From Accumulibacter sp. (GTDB taxonomy: Bacteria; Pseudomonadota; Gammaproteobacteria; Burkholderiales; Rhodocyclaceae): a DNA stretch of 64,000 bases. Location: NCBI GenBank assembly GCA_024235715.1, contig JACKLW010000005.1, positions 372,001-436,000 on the forward strand. Direction: 5' to 3'. Made by a program: the position numbers and the translations under genes. The notes under the pieces are model-generated. The model was not told the DNA's origin. It saw nothing but the letters and a program-made list of their open reading frames with translations, and did no database searches. Of the stretch, positions 36,141-44,869 are shown one piece after another (the stretch's first letter is position 1; each line of letters starts with the position of its first letter).

Positions 36141-37235
36141 TCATGGCTTGGCCCGGACCGCGTCAACCAGTTGCTGAATCAGGGCGAGAACGGCGGCGTT
36201 GCTGCGTTCGAGGCGGACGATGCTGCGCTCGATGCGTATCATGCGCTGCTCTGCCTGGCCGCTCTTGAGATCGGCAATGGCGCGCGACGCCCGTTCTGCC
36301 GTGCTGGCATCCAGTTCCAGCCGCGACAGATCGATATCCAGAACGCCGCTATCGGTCAGTTGCGGATTCGCCGCACTCTCGGTCCCGTCGCTGTTCCCAC
36401 TCGACGAGATTACGGAAGTGGACTGCGTTTCTTCCCGCAGTTCCTTGGCAACCTCTTCGACGTCCGCACGTGTGAACTCGCTCTTGCCGGCCAGGAATCC
36501 GGACAGCAGCAGGCGATCACAATGCGCGTTGATGCGTCGGGGAATCCCCTTGCTGGCCTCGAAAATCGCCTCGAACGCGCCCGCGTCGAAGTGTGGCGAA
36601 CCCTGCGACCCGGCGCATTTCAGCCGGTGCTCGATGTAAGCCTGCGTTTCATCCTGGTCCATCGGGCCGATATGACACGCAGCAATCACGCGCTGGCGCA
36701 GCTGCTTCATCTGCGGGCTCTGCATGATCTTGCGAAACTCCGGCTGCCCGATCAGAAAACTCTGCAGCAATGCCTGCGTGCCGAACTGGAAGTTGGAGAG
36801 CATGCGCAGTTCCTCGACTGCGCGCGGCGTCAGGTTCTGCGCCTCGTCAACGATCAGCAGGCAACGCTTCCCCTGGCCCGTGACCTCGACCAGGAAAGCT
36901 TCGAGCGCAAGCAGCATCTCCGACTTGCCGGTGCTCCGGGTGCCAACGCCAAAAGCCGCGGCAACCATGCGCAGGGTGTCCTCTGCGTCGAGCTGGGTAC
37001 TGACCAGCTGCGCGGCAACCACCTTCTCGGGATCGAGGTCGTTGAGCAATCCGCGCACGATGGTTGTCTTGCCGGCGCCGATTTCGCCGGTAACGACGAT
37101 GAAGCCCTCGTTCTGATTCAGGCCATACTCGAGGTAGGCCATGGCACGCCGGTGCTGCTTGGAAGCGAAATAGAAGGTGGGATCCGGATTCAGCTGAAAG
37201 GGCTTGCTGGTCAAACCATAGAAGGATTCGTACAT
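36141..37235 (-). CDS. XrtA-associated ATPase (ExeA-like)
   Basis: A 364-aa AAA-type ATPase. It has the Walker A GEIGAGKTT (Lys56), Walker B LLIVDEAQNL near residue 130, and RLKCAGS-type sensor regions. The first line, MYESFYGLTSKPFQLNPDP, is typical of ExeA/TIGR03015-like proteins. Unlike ExeA, it has no membrane segment or peptidoglycan-binding domain in the C-terminus, which is instead a charged tail with a likely coiled coil. It probably powers or regulates assembly at the cytoplasmic face. The neighbours are an outer-membrane protein and wecB. Confidence 0.9.
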   Translation of the reverse strand: MYESFYGLTSKPFQLNPDPTFYFASKQHRRAMAYLEYGLNQNEGFIVVTGEIGAGKTTIVRGLLNDLDPEKVVAAQLVSTQLDAEDTLRMVAAAFGVGTRSTGKSEMLLALEAFLVEVTGQGKRCLLIVDEAQNLTPRAVEELRMLSNFQFGTQALLQSFLIGQPEFRKIMQSPQMKQLRQRVIAACHIGPMDQDETQAYIEHRLKCAGSQGSPHFDAGAFEAIFEASKGIPRRINAHCDRLLLSGFLAGKSEFTRADVEEVAKELREETQSTSVISSSGNSDGTESAANPQLTDSGVLDIDLSRLELDASTAERASRAIADLKSGQAEQRMIRIERSIVRLERSNAAVLALIQQLVDAVRAKP

Positions 37236-37244
37236 GACAACCGA

Positions 37245-38867
37245 TCAGAAGCGGTGGAAGATGGCGCCGGTCAGCGCGCTCTCCGTGTAGCTGGTTACCC
37301 CGCTGGAAATCACGCGGCGCGCACCAACATTGATGTTGGTTTTTGGCGACAAGCGCGTCGAAAACAGCAGATACGCGCCCGACGTCGTGGTCTCCGGAGA
37401 GGTGGCAATGTAAGTGCTGCTCCGCTGTTGATTAAGCGAAAGCGACAGCGACGAAAGCCCCGTCAACCGGTGTGCCCAGACGATTCCGTAGCCGCGTTGA
37501 AGGATACGACCCGGCAGCGCATAGTTGTTGGTCAGGCCATTGAGCAGGCTCAGACCCTGCTGCTCACTGCGCGTGGCGATGAAGGTGACCGTGTTGCGGG
37601 CGCCCATCAGGGCAGCGGTCAACTGCTGCAGCTCCTGTACCTGGGGTCGATCGGTAAGGTAACCATTGACCACGGTACCGTCCGCGGGAATGCCTCGCTC
37701 GAGCAGCAGTTGGGTGACCTGCGCGTTGATTGCATCCGGCGTGAGCGTCGGGTCGCTGGCAGCGATGATCGAATAGAAGGCGTTGTAGTTGTTTCCCTGC
37801 GAAGTGTTCCCCACGCCTGGCGGCTGCAAGGAAACGTCCTTGCTGGCCCGAAAGGTGACCAGCGAACGAGGCCGGCGATGATGGAAATCGACGTCGTATC
37901 CGGTTCCGAAGAAACGGTTTCTGACGGTTGCCTTCAGTTGCGTACGCAGACTCGGTGTCCAGTCGAAGCCGACACCACGCGTGTAGGTCGTCTGCTGGTC
38001 CAGACTGACGTAGTCGTTCGACTCACGGCCGCCGATCAGGGAGACCTGAAACTGCGGATCGAAGCGATACGACAGGTAAATGCTGTAGTTCGATGCCTCG
38101 GAATCTCGGCCAACCGAATAGTCGTTCGTCAGCTGACTCGCATCCAGCGCCCAGGTGATATGGCTCCAGCGAGTCGTGCCACCGAGTCTTCCGGACCACT
38201 CCCTGGAGTCCAGGTTGGACGCCAGGCTGGACTTCGAACTGGTAGTGATCGCCCGGTAGCGCAAGAGGTAATCCGCCCATCCGAGCAGCCTGCCCTTCAG
38301 ATATGGCGAAAGCGAATAGCTCGAGGTCTCGGTACGGTTGCGATCGACGTTGGCAGTGCTCGGGGATACGGCGCCGAAGGCAGAAAGATACTGCTGCGAG
38401 ATGGTGCCGGTGGCGTCGATGAACAGGTGGTCCTCGAATGCTTCGAGCGTACCGATGGCGTTCAGCGAATTCTGGCCATTCCTCTGGCTGGTCTCCCGGA
38501 GATAGAGATTTTCGGTATAGCTGTAGCCGAGCCGCAGCTTGGCGCGACTGCCCTGGCCATCAATCGTGATGCCTGGCGTGATGCCGGTGACCAGATCGCC
38601 GGTCTTGTTCGCCGAAGACGACAGAAACACGTTGTCGGTCAAGGTCTCCTGAACCGCAATCGACGGCGTTATCTTCCAGTTCGCTGCCTGCGCCGGAATG
38701 AGGGTAGCGCCCAGAAACACGGCCAGAAGCGCGCCCAGGCCTGCTCGCCGACGACCATTACTGCCCCGGCCGAGCGAGCCTCGGTCGTTCGGCGAAGCTG
38801 GCACCCGCCAGTGATCGACTTCCGCAGCCCCTCCCCTTCGATCCCGCTCAAGCACCGTCTGAACCAT
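37245..38867 (-). CDS. XrtA/PEP-CTERM-associated outer-membrane protein
   Basis: About 540 aa; it matches TIGR03016-like proteins of exosortase A loci. A signal peptide (RRRAGLGALLAVFLGATLIPAQA) is followed by a long series of alternating-residue strands ending in a terminal Phe (GAIFHRF), as in outer-membrane beta-barrels. It may be an outer-membrane pore for the polymer. The start is uncertain. ATG 38867 overlaps the kinase gene by 20 bases, and the open frame further upstream is an out-of-phase reading of the kinase repeat. GTG 38855 would also serve. Confidence 0.83.
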   Translation of the reverse strand: MVQTVLERDRRGGAAEVDHWRVPASPNDRGSLGRGSNGRRRAGLGALLAVFLGATLIPAQAANWKITPSIAVQETLTDNVFLSSSANKTGDLVTGITPGITIDGQGSRAKLRLGYSYTENLYLRETSQRNGQNSLNAIGTLEAFEDHLFIDATGTISQQYLSAFGAVSPSTANVDRNRTETSSYSLSPYLKGRLLGWADYLLRYRAITTSSKSSLASNLDSREWSGRLGGTTRWSHITWALDASQLTNDYSVGRDSEASNYSIYLSYRFDPQFQVSLIGGRESNDYVSLDQQTTYTRGVGFDWTPSLRTQLKATVRNRFFGTGYDVDFHHRRPRSLVTFRASKDVSLQPPGVGNTSQGNNYNAFYSIIAASDPTLTPDAINAQVTQLLLERGIPADGTVVNGYLTDRPQVQELQQLTAALMGARNTVTFIATRSEQQGLSLLNGLTNNYALPGRILQRGYGIVWAHRLTGLSSLSLSLNQQRSSTYIATSPETTTSGAYLLFSTRLSPKTNINVGARRVISSGVTSYTESALTGAIFHRF

Positions 38868-39816
38868 ATGAAGAACCATAGCCGTAACCATACCCGTAAC
38901 CGTAGCCATACCCGTATCCATAACCATCCTGGGTGCTTCCACGCGCCTGGTTGAGCAGCATCAGCTTTACGGGACACGATTCGATGGCTGCCAGGGCGTG
39001 CTTGACGTCGTTGCGAACAGTGCTTTCGGCCTTCACCACCACGACGACCTGCCCCATGTGGGTAGCCAGCACTCTCGACTCCGTGGTCATCAACAACGGC
39101 GGCGAGTCGAAGATGATGATCCGGTCCGGGTAGCGGCTGGCCATTTCATCGAGCAACCGGACCATGCCATCGCTGGCCAGAAGTTCCGTCGCCCGCGCAT
39201 GCTGGGTGCCACTCGGCAGGATGGTCAGCGTTTCGACATTGGTTTTCAATAACACTTGCGAAAGATCGACGGAGTCGTCGGTCAGCACGTCGAGCAGGCC
39301 ACGCGACGGCGGCAAGCCAAGCATCTTCAGCACCGAGGGTTTCGGCACGTCAGCATCGACCAGCATGACGGTGTTGTCGAGTTCCATGGCGATGCTCATC
39401 GCAAGATTGATCGCCGAGAAACTCTTTCCCTCGCCGGAAATTGCACTGGTGACCATGATCAGGTTGCCGCGCTTGACCGGTGCAGCCCCCTTGCCCATGG
39501 CGTTGGCGATCAGGGGGCGCTTGATCACCCGATACTGATCGGCAAGCTGGGAGCGCGGCGCATCGGGGCTGATCAGTCCACTGGCTGCCAAGGCATTCAG
39601 ATCGAGTTCGATGCGGCGAGAAACCGTGGCCGTCGTCGGCGCTGCGGTGGCCGACATTTCGGCCCGCTGGCGCTTCAGCGTCGATGCTGCCTCGGTCGCA
39701 GCGCTGACCTGAGGTTGCGAAGGCAATTCCTCGCTGTCGGCGAATGAACCATCAACCTCGACCCCCGCCTTGCGCAGCTGGGCCATGCGCTTCGCCGCTT
39801 GTTCAATGAGGCTCAT
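38848..39816 (-). CDS. XrtA-associated tyrosine autokinase
   Basis: A 322-aa bacterial tyrosine kinase of the TIGR03018-like family. It has Walker A SAISGEGKS (Lys about 131), the Walker A' MLVDADVPKPS, and Walker B IIIFDSPPLL. The C-terminus ends in eight Tyr-Gly pairs, the tyrosine cluster that is autophosphorylated to control polymer length with the Wzz-type protein next door. An in-frame GTG (39819) just precedes the ATG at 39816, which has a GAGG ribosome site upstream. It lies 9 bases after the chain-length gene. Confidence 0.93.
   Translation of the reverse strand: MSLIEQAAKRMAQLRKAGVEVDGSFADSEELPSQPQVSAATEAASTLKRQRAEMSATAAPTTATVSRRIELDLNALAASGLISPDAPRSQLADQYRVIKRPLIANAMGKGAAPVKRGNLIMVTSAISGEGKSFSAINLAMSIAMELDNTVMLVDADVPKPSVLKMLGLPPSRGLLDVLTDDSVDLSQVLLKTNVETLTILPSGTQHARATELLASDGMVRLLDEMASRYPDRIIIFDSPPLLMTTESRVLATHMGQVVVVVKAESTVRNDVKHALAAIESCPVKLMLLNQARGSTQDGYGYGYGYGYGYGYGYGSSYGSDGA
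38875..38922 (-). repeat. eight 6-bp units encoding Tyr-Gly in the kinase tail
   Basis: Eight consecutive hexamers (plus-strand patterns accata, gccgta, cccgta, accgta and variants) encode eight Tyr-Gly pairs. Codons are varied (TAT/TAC and GGC/GGG/GGT/GGA), so the repeat is kept at the protein level as well as by copy. It gives the kinase up to nine C-terminal tyrosines including the later SSYGS. Confidence 0.85.
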
Positions 39817-39825
39817 CACATTTCC

Positions 39826-41385
39826 TCAGGCAGTACGGACGGAAAAAAGGAACAAGGCGAGAAGCCCCGCACCGTAGGCACCAACCAGCGACACACAGGC
39901 CGCGGCGAAACGAATCAGATCACGCCTCACCCGACGTTTCGATGCCTCGTCGGTGAGCAGGGAAACGGTTCCCAGCAGGGGCAGAGCACAGGCTTCCCGC
40001 AATGAACGCGAATCGAAGAATACCGGGCGTATCTGGCTGGCTGCAAAGGTGACACCGATCCCCGCTGCCAGGGCAAGAAGCAGGGTCAGCGGCAGGAAAA
40101 GCGTGCGATTTGGCGCGACCGGCTTCGGTGAAACGCGCGGCGGGTCGATCAGACGGAAGTCGACCCCGACGGTACTGTTGATCTCGCTCCCCATATTTGC
40201 CGACTCACGCCGCTGAACCAGTTGCTCATAGTTCTTCTTGTTGATCTCGTAGTCACGGTTGAGTTGTGCAAACTCCGCTTCGATCTGAGGCATCAGCTTC
40301 ACCGCTTCCTGCATCGCGTCGTAGCGCTGCTGGTATTCGGCGACACGGGTTTGCAGGGCGGCAACGGTCGCCTCGGCCTCGGAGACGGAAACCGCAAGTT
40401 GCTGCTGCACGGGATTGATCGACATCGTCCTGCTGGGACTGTTGACCGCCGCCTGGCGCCGGGCGATGATCGCCTCCCGCTTCTGCTCTTCCAGATCCTT
40501 GATCAGGCGACGCGTACTGATGACGTCGGGATGTTTTTCGGTAAACCGCTGCAGCATGGCGTCCAGGTTCCGCTGCATGGTGTCCAGCCGACCGTCGATC
40601 TCCGGAATCGACACGCCGGCGATGGGTTCCTGCGCCGGGACGGGCAAGAGCGACGGTTCGTCGCCCAGCATCTGACGTTTGAGCGCGTCACGCGACTGCT
40701 CCGCCTCGCGCAAGGCGAGCTTGCTCTGCTCAAGCACTGCACCGGTCTCGGTCATGCGAGAGAAATGATCCTTGCCTTCCGAACTCTGCATGGCCAGATT
40801 GCGCAGCTTGAATTCCTTCAGCCGCGCCTCGGCTTCCTCGAGCCTTTTCTCATAGGCGCTGATCTGCTCGTCGAGGAATTTACGGGCCGACTCGGAGTCC
40901 TTGCGCGCGTCGCCGAGGTTTGATTCGACGAAAATCGAAACCAGCGACTGCACGACTCGCTTCGCATGCTCGGGCTGCGTATCGCGATAGTTGATGGTGT
41001 AGATATTGTCGCGCGTGGTATTGGCGATCTTGAGAGACGACATCAGGTGTTCGATCAGCGCGTCGCGCTCGGCTTTTCCCTCGATCTTGAGGTCAAGATC
41101 CGCCATCCTGATCAGCTTTTCGACGTTTGGCCTGGTGATCAGGGTACGGCTCAACATCATCACCTGCTGGTCGATATTGGGCTGCGTCACGAGGCCGGAC
41201 ATCAAGGGCCTGAGAATCGACTGCGTGTCGACAAAGATACGCGCCGATGCCTCGTATTTATCGGGGATCGCCAGAACGGCCGCAACACTGGCCACCGCGA
41301 CGACCCATGCGACAACGATGCCCAGCCAACGACGCTTCCACATGCCGAGTAGTATCGTTGTCGCTTGTCGGAGCAGTTCATCCAT
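39826..41385 (-). CDS. XrtA-associated chain-length determinant (Wzz/PCP type)
   Basis: A 519-aa polysaccharide co-polymerase of the TIGR03007-like family. It has an N-terminal membrane segment (about 20-40), a long periplasmic coiled coil (residues about 150-400, with repeated Lys/Glu/Ala heptads such as EKRLEEAEARLKEFKLR), and a second membrane segment near residue 430. After that comes a short cytoplasmic tail with another hydrophobic segment. It sets polymer length together with the tyrosine kinase that follows it. ATG 41385 is clear. Confidence 0.92.
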   Translation of the reverse strand: MDELLRQATTILLGMWKRRWLGIVVAWVVAVASVAAVLAIPDKYEASARIFVDTQSILRPLMSGLVTQPNIDQQVMMLSRTLITRPNVEKLIRMADLDLKIEGKAERDALIEHLMSSLKIANTTRDNIYTINYRDTQPEHAKRVVQSLVSIFVESNLGDARKDSESARKFLDEQISAYEKRLEEAEARLKEFKLRNLAMQSSEGKDHFSRMTETGAVLEQSKLALREAEQSRDALKRQMLGDEPSLLPVPAQEPIAGVSIPEIDGRLDTMQRNLDAMLQRFTEKHPDVISTRRLIKDLEEQKREAIIARRQAAVNSPSRTMSINPVQQQLAVSVSEAEATVAALQTRVAEYQQRYDAMQEAVKLMPQIEAEFAQLNRDYEINKKNYEQLVQRRESANMGSEINSTVGVDFRLIDPPRVSPKPVAPNRTLFLPLTLLLALAAGIGVTFAASQIRPVFFDSRSLREACALPLLGTVSLLTDEASKRRVRRDLIRFAAACVSLVGAYGAGLLALFLFSVRTA

Positions 41386-41489
41386 CGGATTCAGACTCTA
41401 TCGGTATCGGTTACAGGAGTGTCCGTCACGTTCCCGAACGTCACGGACAACAGGGGAATCACGTCGCAGCAACAAGCATCAGACGGCAA

Positions 41490-42122
41490 TCAGAACCAGC
41501 TCTGTGGGATGATCAGCACGTCGCCGGGCTTGACGTCCACGTTGGCCGAAATATCGCCACGCCGAATCAGGTCGTACAAGCGAACGCTGTACTGTTTGTT
41601 GTCGTCGGAAGCACGCAGCAGGGTTGCGCCGTTGCCGTCGGCGAAGTCGGTCAGGCCGCCGACCGCGATCATCACGTCGAGCAGGGTCATCTTCTGACGG
41701 TAAGGCAGGGCCTGTGGCTTCGATGCCTCGCCGATCACGCGAATCTGTTCGCTCTGGCTGCCAACGAAATTGGTCACCACCACCGTCACGACCGGATCGC
41801 GGATGAAGACGCCAAGCGCTTTCTCCATATCGCGCGCCAGCATCGTCGGCGTCCGCCCCATGGCCGGCATGTCCTCGATCAGCGGCCCGGCGATCATTCC
41901 ATCAGGCCGCACGGGGACCGACAGCGAAAGCTCGGGGTTGCGCCAGACGATGATGTTCACGGTGTCGCCGGGGCCGATGACATAGCGGTAGTCAGGCGAA
42001 GCTGCCACCTCCGGCGCCGGCGGATAGTCAGTCGACGCGCAGCCCAACACCAGCGGGCCCAGAGCAGTCAGCAGCAGCCAACGAAAAACGACGCCGATTA
42101 CATGATGCAGGCGTGTAAACAT
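41490..42122 (-). CDS. XrtA-associated polysaccharide export lipoprotein (Wza-like)
   Basis: A 210-aa outer-membrane lipoprotein. The signal peptide ends in a lipobox LGCAS near Cys28. A polysaccharide export domain follows (YVIGPGDTVNIIVWRNPELS), then an SLBB-like repeat (IRVIGEASKPQALPYR). It forms the secretin-like channel for the polymer. An AGGAGAGG ribosome site stands 4 bases before ATG 42122; the open frame to 42344 is not needed. It is the first gene of the minus-strand EPS run. Confidence 0.92.
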   Translation of the reverse strand: MFTRLHHVIGVVFRWLLLTALGPLVLGCASTDYPPAPEVAASPDYRYVIGPGDTVNIIVWRNPELSLSVPVRPDGMIAGPLIEDMPAMGRTPTMLARDMEKALGVFIRDPVVTVVVTNFVGSQSEQIRVIGEASKPQALPYRQKMTLLDVMIAVGGLTDFADGNGATLLRASDDNKQYSVRLYDLIRRGDISANVDVKPGDVLIIPQSWF

Positions 42123-42810
42123 GATCCTCTCCTTTTTAGTCGCCGGCCTGAAATGGTTTGCGGCAAATCCCGAAGACATTGCGCTGACGGGTATCGTGAA
42201 GCGCGCCACAGTATAGTTGAATTGTCCCGACGCACAAAAGTGTCTCTCCCCGGCAGCTCGTTCCGCCGCTTCCGGTTGCCCGCAAACGCCCGTCACGCCA
42301 ACGTGAGCTGCGCCGCCGCCTCCGGCAATGTCACGGGCCGGCATCGAATCGACGGCTTCTCACATCCCGGCTCCTGGCCATGACGCGGGCAGTCGCCAAG
42401 CCGCTTCGAACGAATGCAGAATACTTGCTTCAATGCGCCCATCAAGAGGAATAACGCACACTTCGCCGCGTTTCTTTAGCCCGATCTCGCGCGAAATGAC
42501 GGAGAATTCTATAACATATTGATATATCGAGATAAATAAATCACCACCTGGCCCTGCAGGCGTCGCGCCTTCGACGCCGGCCGAGATCTCCGCCCCGCTG
42601 CGGCAATACCTTCGTCCTGTCGCCTGCCAGCCGTCCCCGGGAAACAGTCTGCCGCAGCGACACCGGGCTTGCGGCAAGCTCCCGCATGGCGCAGCATTGG
42701 CGGCAGTGAGCGATCACCGGCAGCGGCAGCTGCCTTGCCAACAAAACGAAGCCGTGCAGCCCTGGCCGTCCCCGCCCGGCTGCCTGCGCGACGCTTGAAG
42801 ACTACTGACA
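42123..42810. other. divergent intergenic region between the EPS export gene and cheR
   Basis: This is 688 bases without a supported gene. It contains a possible sigma-70-like promoter for the EPS run (42210-42237) and an AT-rich island (about 42498-42545, with the palindrome GATATATC) in otherwise GC-rich DNA. It is the most likely control region for the whole minus-strand EPS operon. The part nearest cheR (42700-42810) is GC-rich with nothing recognisable. Confidence 0.5.
42210..42237 (-). promoter_or_regulatory. candidate sigma-70-type promoter for the XrtA EPS operon
   Basis: Reading the minus strand, TTGTGC (42237-42232) and TATACT (42215-42210) are separated by 16 bases. The -10 box matches 5 of 6 consensus bases; the -35 is weaker. 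Transcription would begin near 42203, about 80 bases before the export-gene ATG. Confidence 0.4.
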
Positions 42811-43623
42811 ATGAACCAGGCATTGATCACCGACCAGGAATTCGCTCTCTTCCAGCGACTGATCTACAAGATCGCCGGCATTAACCTGGCAGACAGCAAG
42901 AAGGCGCTCCTGGTCGGCCGCCTGCAACGCCGCCTCAGGGAACTGAGAGTCGACAGTTTCAGTGACTACTACCGACTGCTGGGCAGCGGCCGCCACCCCG
43001 ACGAGCAGCAGACGATGGTCGATCTGCTGACCACCAACGAGACCTATTTCTTCCGTGAGTCCAGGCACTTCGACTTCCTGCGCGACGAGGTCCTGGCGAA
43101 CCGCAACCCGCCGCGCAGCTTCCGCGTCTGGAGTGCCGCGAGTTCGAGCGGGGAAGAAGCCTACAGCCTGGCCATGGTGCTCGCCGAAGCACTGCCCGCC
43201 ACGCCGTGGGAGGTCTACGGTTCGGACATCAGCACGCAGGTACTGGCCAGGGCACGGGCCGGGCGCTACCCGCTCAACCGTAATGAAGGCATCCCCGAAA
43301 GCTGCAGGCGCAAGTATTGCCTGCCAGGCGAGCGCGGCAGCGAGGGCACTTTCCTGATCGCGCCGAAGCTCCGCCAGCAGGTTCGCTTCGGACAGGTCAA
43401 CCTGACACAAGCGATCAATCCGGCGATCGGCAGCTTCGACGTCATCTTCGTGCGCAACGTCATGATCTACTTCGACAACGAAACCAAGCGCAAGGTCGTC
43501 GCCAATCTCCTGCCACGCCTGCTCCCCGGCGGCCACTTCATCGTCGGCCATTCCGAATCGCTGAACGGCATCACCGACCGGCTTTCCATGGTACGGCCGA
43601 CGATCTACCGCAAACCGGAGTGA
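42811..43623 (+). CDS. cheR: CheR-type chemoreceptor methyltransferase
   Basis: A 270-aa CheR protein. An N-terminal helical domain (about 1-80) is followed by the SAM-dependent domain: TTNETYFFRESRHFDFL, WSAASSSGEEAYSLAM, VYGSDISTQVLARAR, and FVRNVMIYF. It methylates glutamates of a chemoreceptor-like partner, and the C-terminus carries no TPR extension. No other che gene is in the window. Next to an EPS locus it could serve a polymer- or surface-control signalling array rather than flagellar taxis. No ribosome site is clear. Confidence 0.92.
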   Translation: MNQALITDQEFALFQRLIYKIAGINLADSKKALLVGRLQRRLRELRVDSFSDYYRLLGSGRHPDEQQTMVDLLTTNETYFFRESRHFDFLRDEVLANRNPPRSFRVWSAASSSGEEAYSLAMVLAEALPATPWEVYGSDISTQVLARARAGRYPLNRNEGIPESCRRKYCLPGERGSEGTFLIAPKLRQQVRFGQVNLTQAINPAIGSFDVIFVRNVMIYFDNETKRKVVANLLPRLLPGGHFIVGHSESLNGITDRLSMVRPTIYRKPE

Positions 43624-43680
43624 ACCGGCGCAGCACAGCCACGCGCGGCACGGCCCACCGAGACGCCGGGAAACCCGGGA

Positions 43681-44685
43681 TCAGTGACCGGGCGGCTTGT
43701 TGAGCGCCTTGCTATAGGCATCATAGATCTGCTGACCATCGGCCCCGGCCTGCTGCAGCCACTCTTTCATCATCCGGTCGCCGATGCCGGCCAGGTCCTT
43801 ATGCAGTTCCGCCGAAGCCGGCAGTACCTTCATGTTGTTCTTCTTCAGCTGCTCGACGTACCACAGGGTCATTTCCTCGGACGTCTTCCAGCCGCGCACT
43901 TCGGCGGCAGCGGCAGCGGCAAGCAGCGCCTCGCGGGCCGGCTTGTCGAGGCTGTCGAACTGCTCCTGATTGACGATCACGACGTTCTTCGGCAACCACG
44001 CCTGGACATCGAAGAAGTAGCCCAGCTGTTCCCAACTCTTGGAGTCGTAGCCCGTCGAAGCCGAGGTGATGTTGGCGGCAACGACGCCAGTCGCCAGTGC
44101 CTGGCTGAGTTCGGCCGCCTGCACGGTCACCGGCTGCGCGCCCATCAACTCGATCATGCGTGCGACGGTCGGGCTGTAGGAACGAATCTTGACGCCTTTC
44201 AGGGCAGCGGACGAATTCAGCACCACTTTGGAGTAGATTCCCTGCGGCGGCCAGGGCACCGAGAAGAGCACCTTCAGGCCCTGCCTGGCGAACTTCTCCT
44301 CGATCCTGGCGCGCGACGCCTGCCACAGCGCGCGCGCCTCCGGATAGCTGCTGGCCAGGAAGGGGATGGTGTCGAGCGCGAAGAGCGGGTCTTCGTTGGC
44401 CGCACCGGAAAGGATGATCTCGCCGAGTTGCGCCTGCCCACCCAGCACCGCCCGTTTGATCTCGTTGGCCTTGAACAGCGCGCCGTTGGCATGCACCGTG
44501 ATCTTCAGCCGGCCGCCGGTCGCGACATCGACGTCGGTGGCGAATTTCTGGATGTTCTCGGTGTGGAAGTTGCTTGCCGGATACGGCGTGGGCATGTCCC
44601 ACTTGGTCTCGGCCGAGACGGACAGCGCCGGACCGGCGGCAATCAGTACGGCAAGGGCCTGGCACAGCAGCGCAGGCAGCTTCAT
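43681..44685 (-). CDS. TRAP-type transporter periplasmic substrate-binding protein (DctP-like)
   Basis: A 334-aa protein. The signal peptide spans about 1-25 (hydrophobic LLCQALAVLIAAGPALSVSA). The DctP domain that follows has FATDVDVATGGRLKITVHANG and LKGVKIRSYSPTVARMIELMGAQPV, the usual ligand-binding pattern around the conserved Arg. A strong ribosome site (GAGGAGAAGAA) precedes ATG 44685. The membrane subunits DctQ and DctM are not next to it, so it acts with components elsewhere. A carboxylic acid ligand is likely from the family. Confidence 0.87.
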   Translation of the reverse strand: MKLPALLCQALAVLIAAGPALSVSAETKWDMPTPYPASNFHTENIQKFATDVDVATGGRLKITVHANGALFKANEIKRAVLGGQAQLGEIILSGAANEDPLFALDTIPFLASSYPEARALWQASRARIEEKFARQGLKVLFSVPWPPQGIYSKVVLNSSAALKGVKIRSYSPTVARMIELMGAQPVTVQAAELSQALATGVVAANITSASTGYDSKSWEQLGYFFDVQAWLPKNVVIVNQEQFDSLDKPAREALLAAAAAAEVRGWKTSEEMTLWYVEQLKKNNMKVLPASAELHKDLAGIGDRMMKEWLQQAGADGQQIYDAYSKALNKPPGH

Positions 44686-44869
44686 TTCTTCTCCTCCTCC
44701 TCCTCGCACGCGGTTTCGAGCCTCTTCGCTGCGACCACCCCAGCGCCGCCGCTTGTCACCTGGCCCAGGGAGGCAACGGTCGCCAGCCGCGCTGGCAAGA
44801 ATGGAAGTGCGGCCGCTGCTTGTCAAGTCACCCTCGGCGCTCGCCTGCGCGCGGGTGATCCGGGGACAC

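Noticed and set aside
35139-38954. A 1271-codon plus-strand frame
   Set aside because: It is the complement of wecB, the ATPase and the outer-membrane gene, all with clear family motifs on the minus strand.
43660-43680. Possible terminator hairpin between cheR and the TRAP binding protein (ccggg-aaa-cccgg)
   Set aside because: The stem is only five pairs with no following T-run on either strand.
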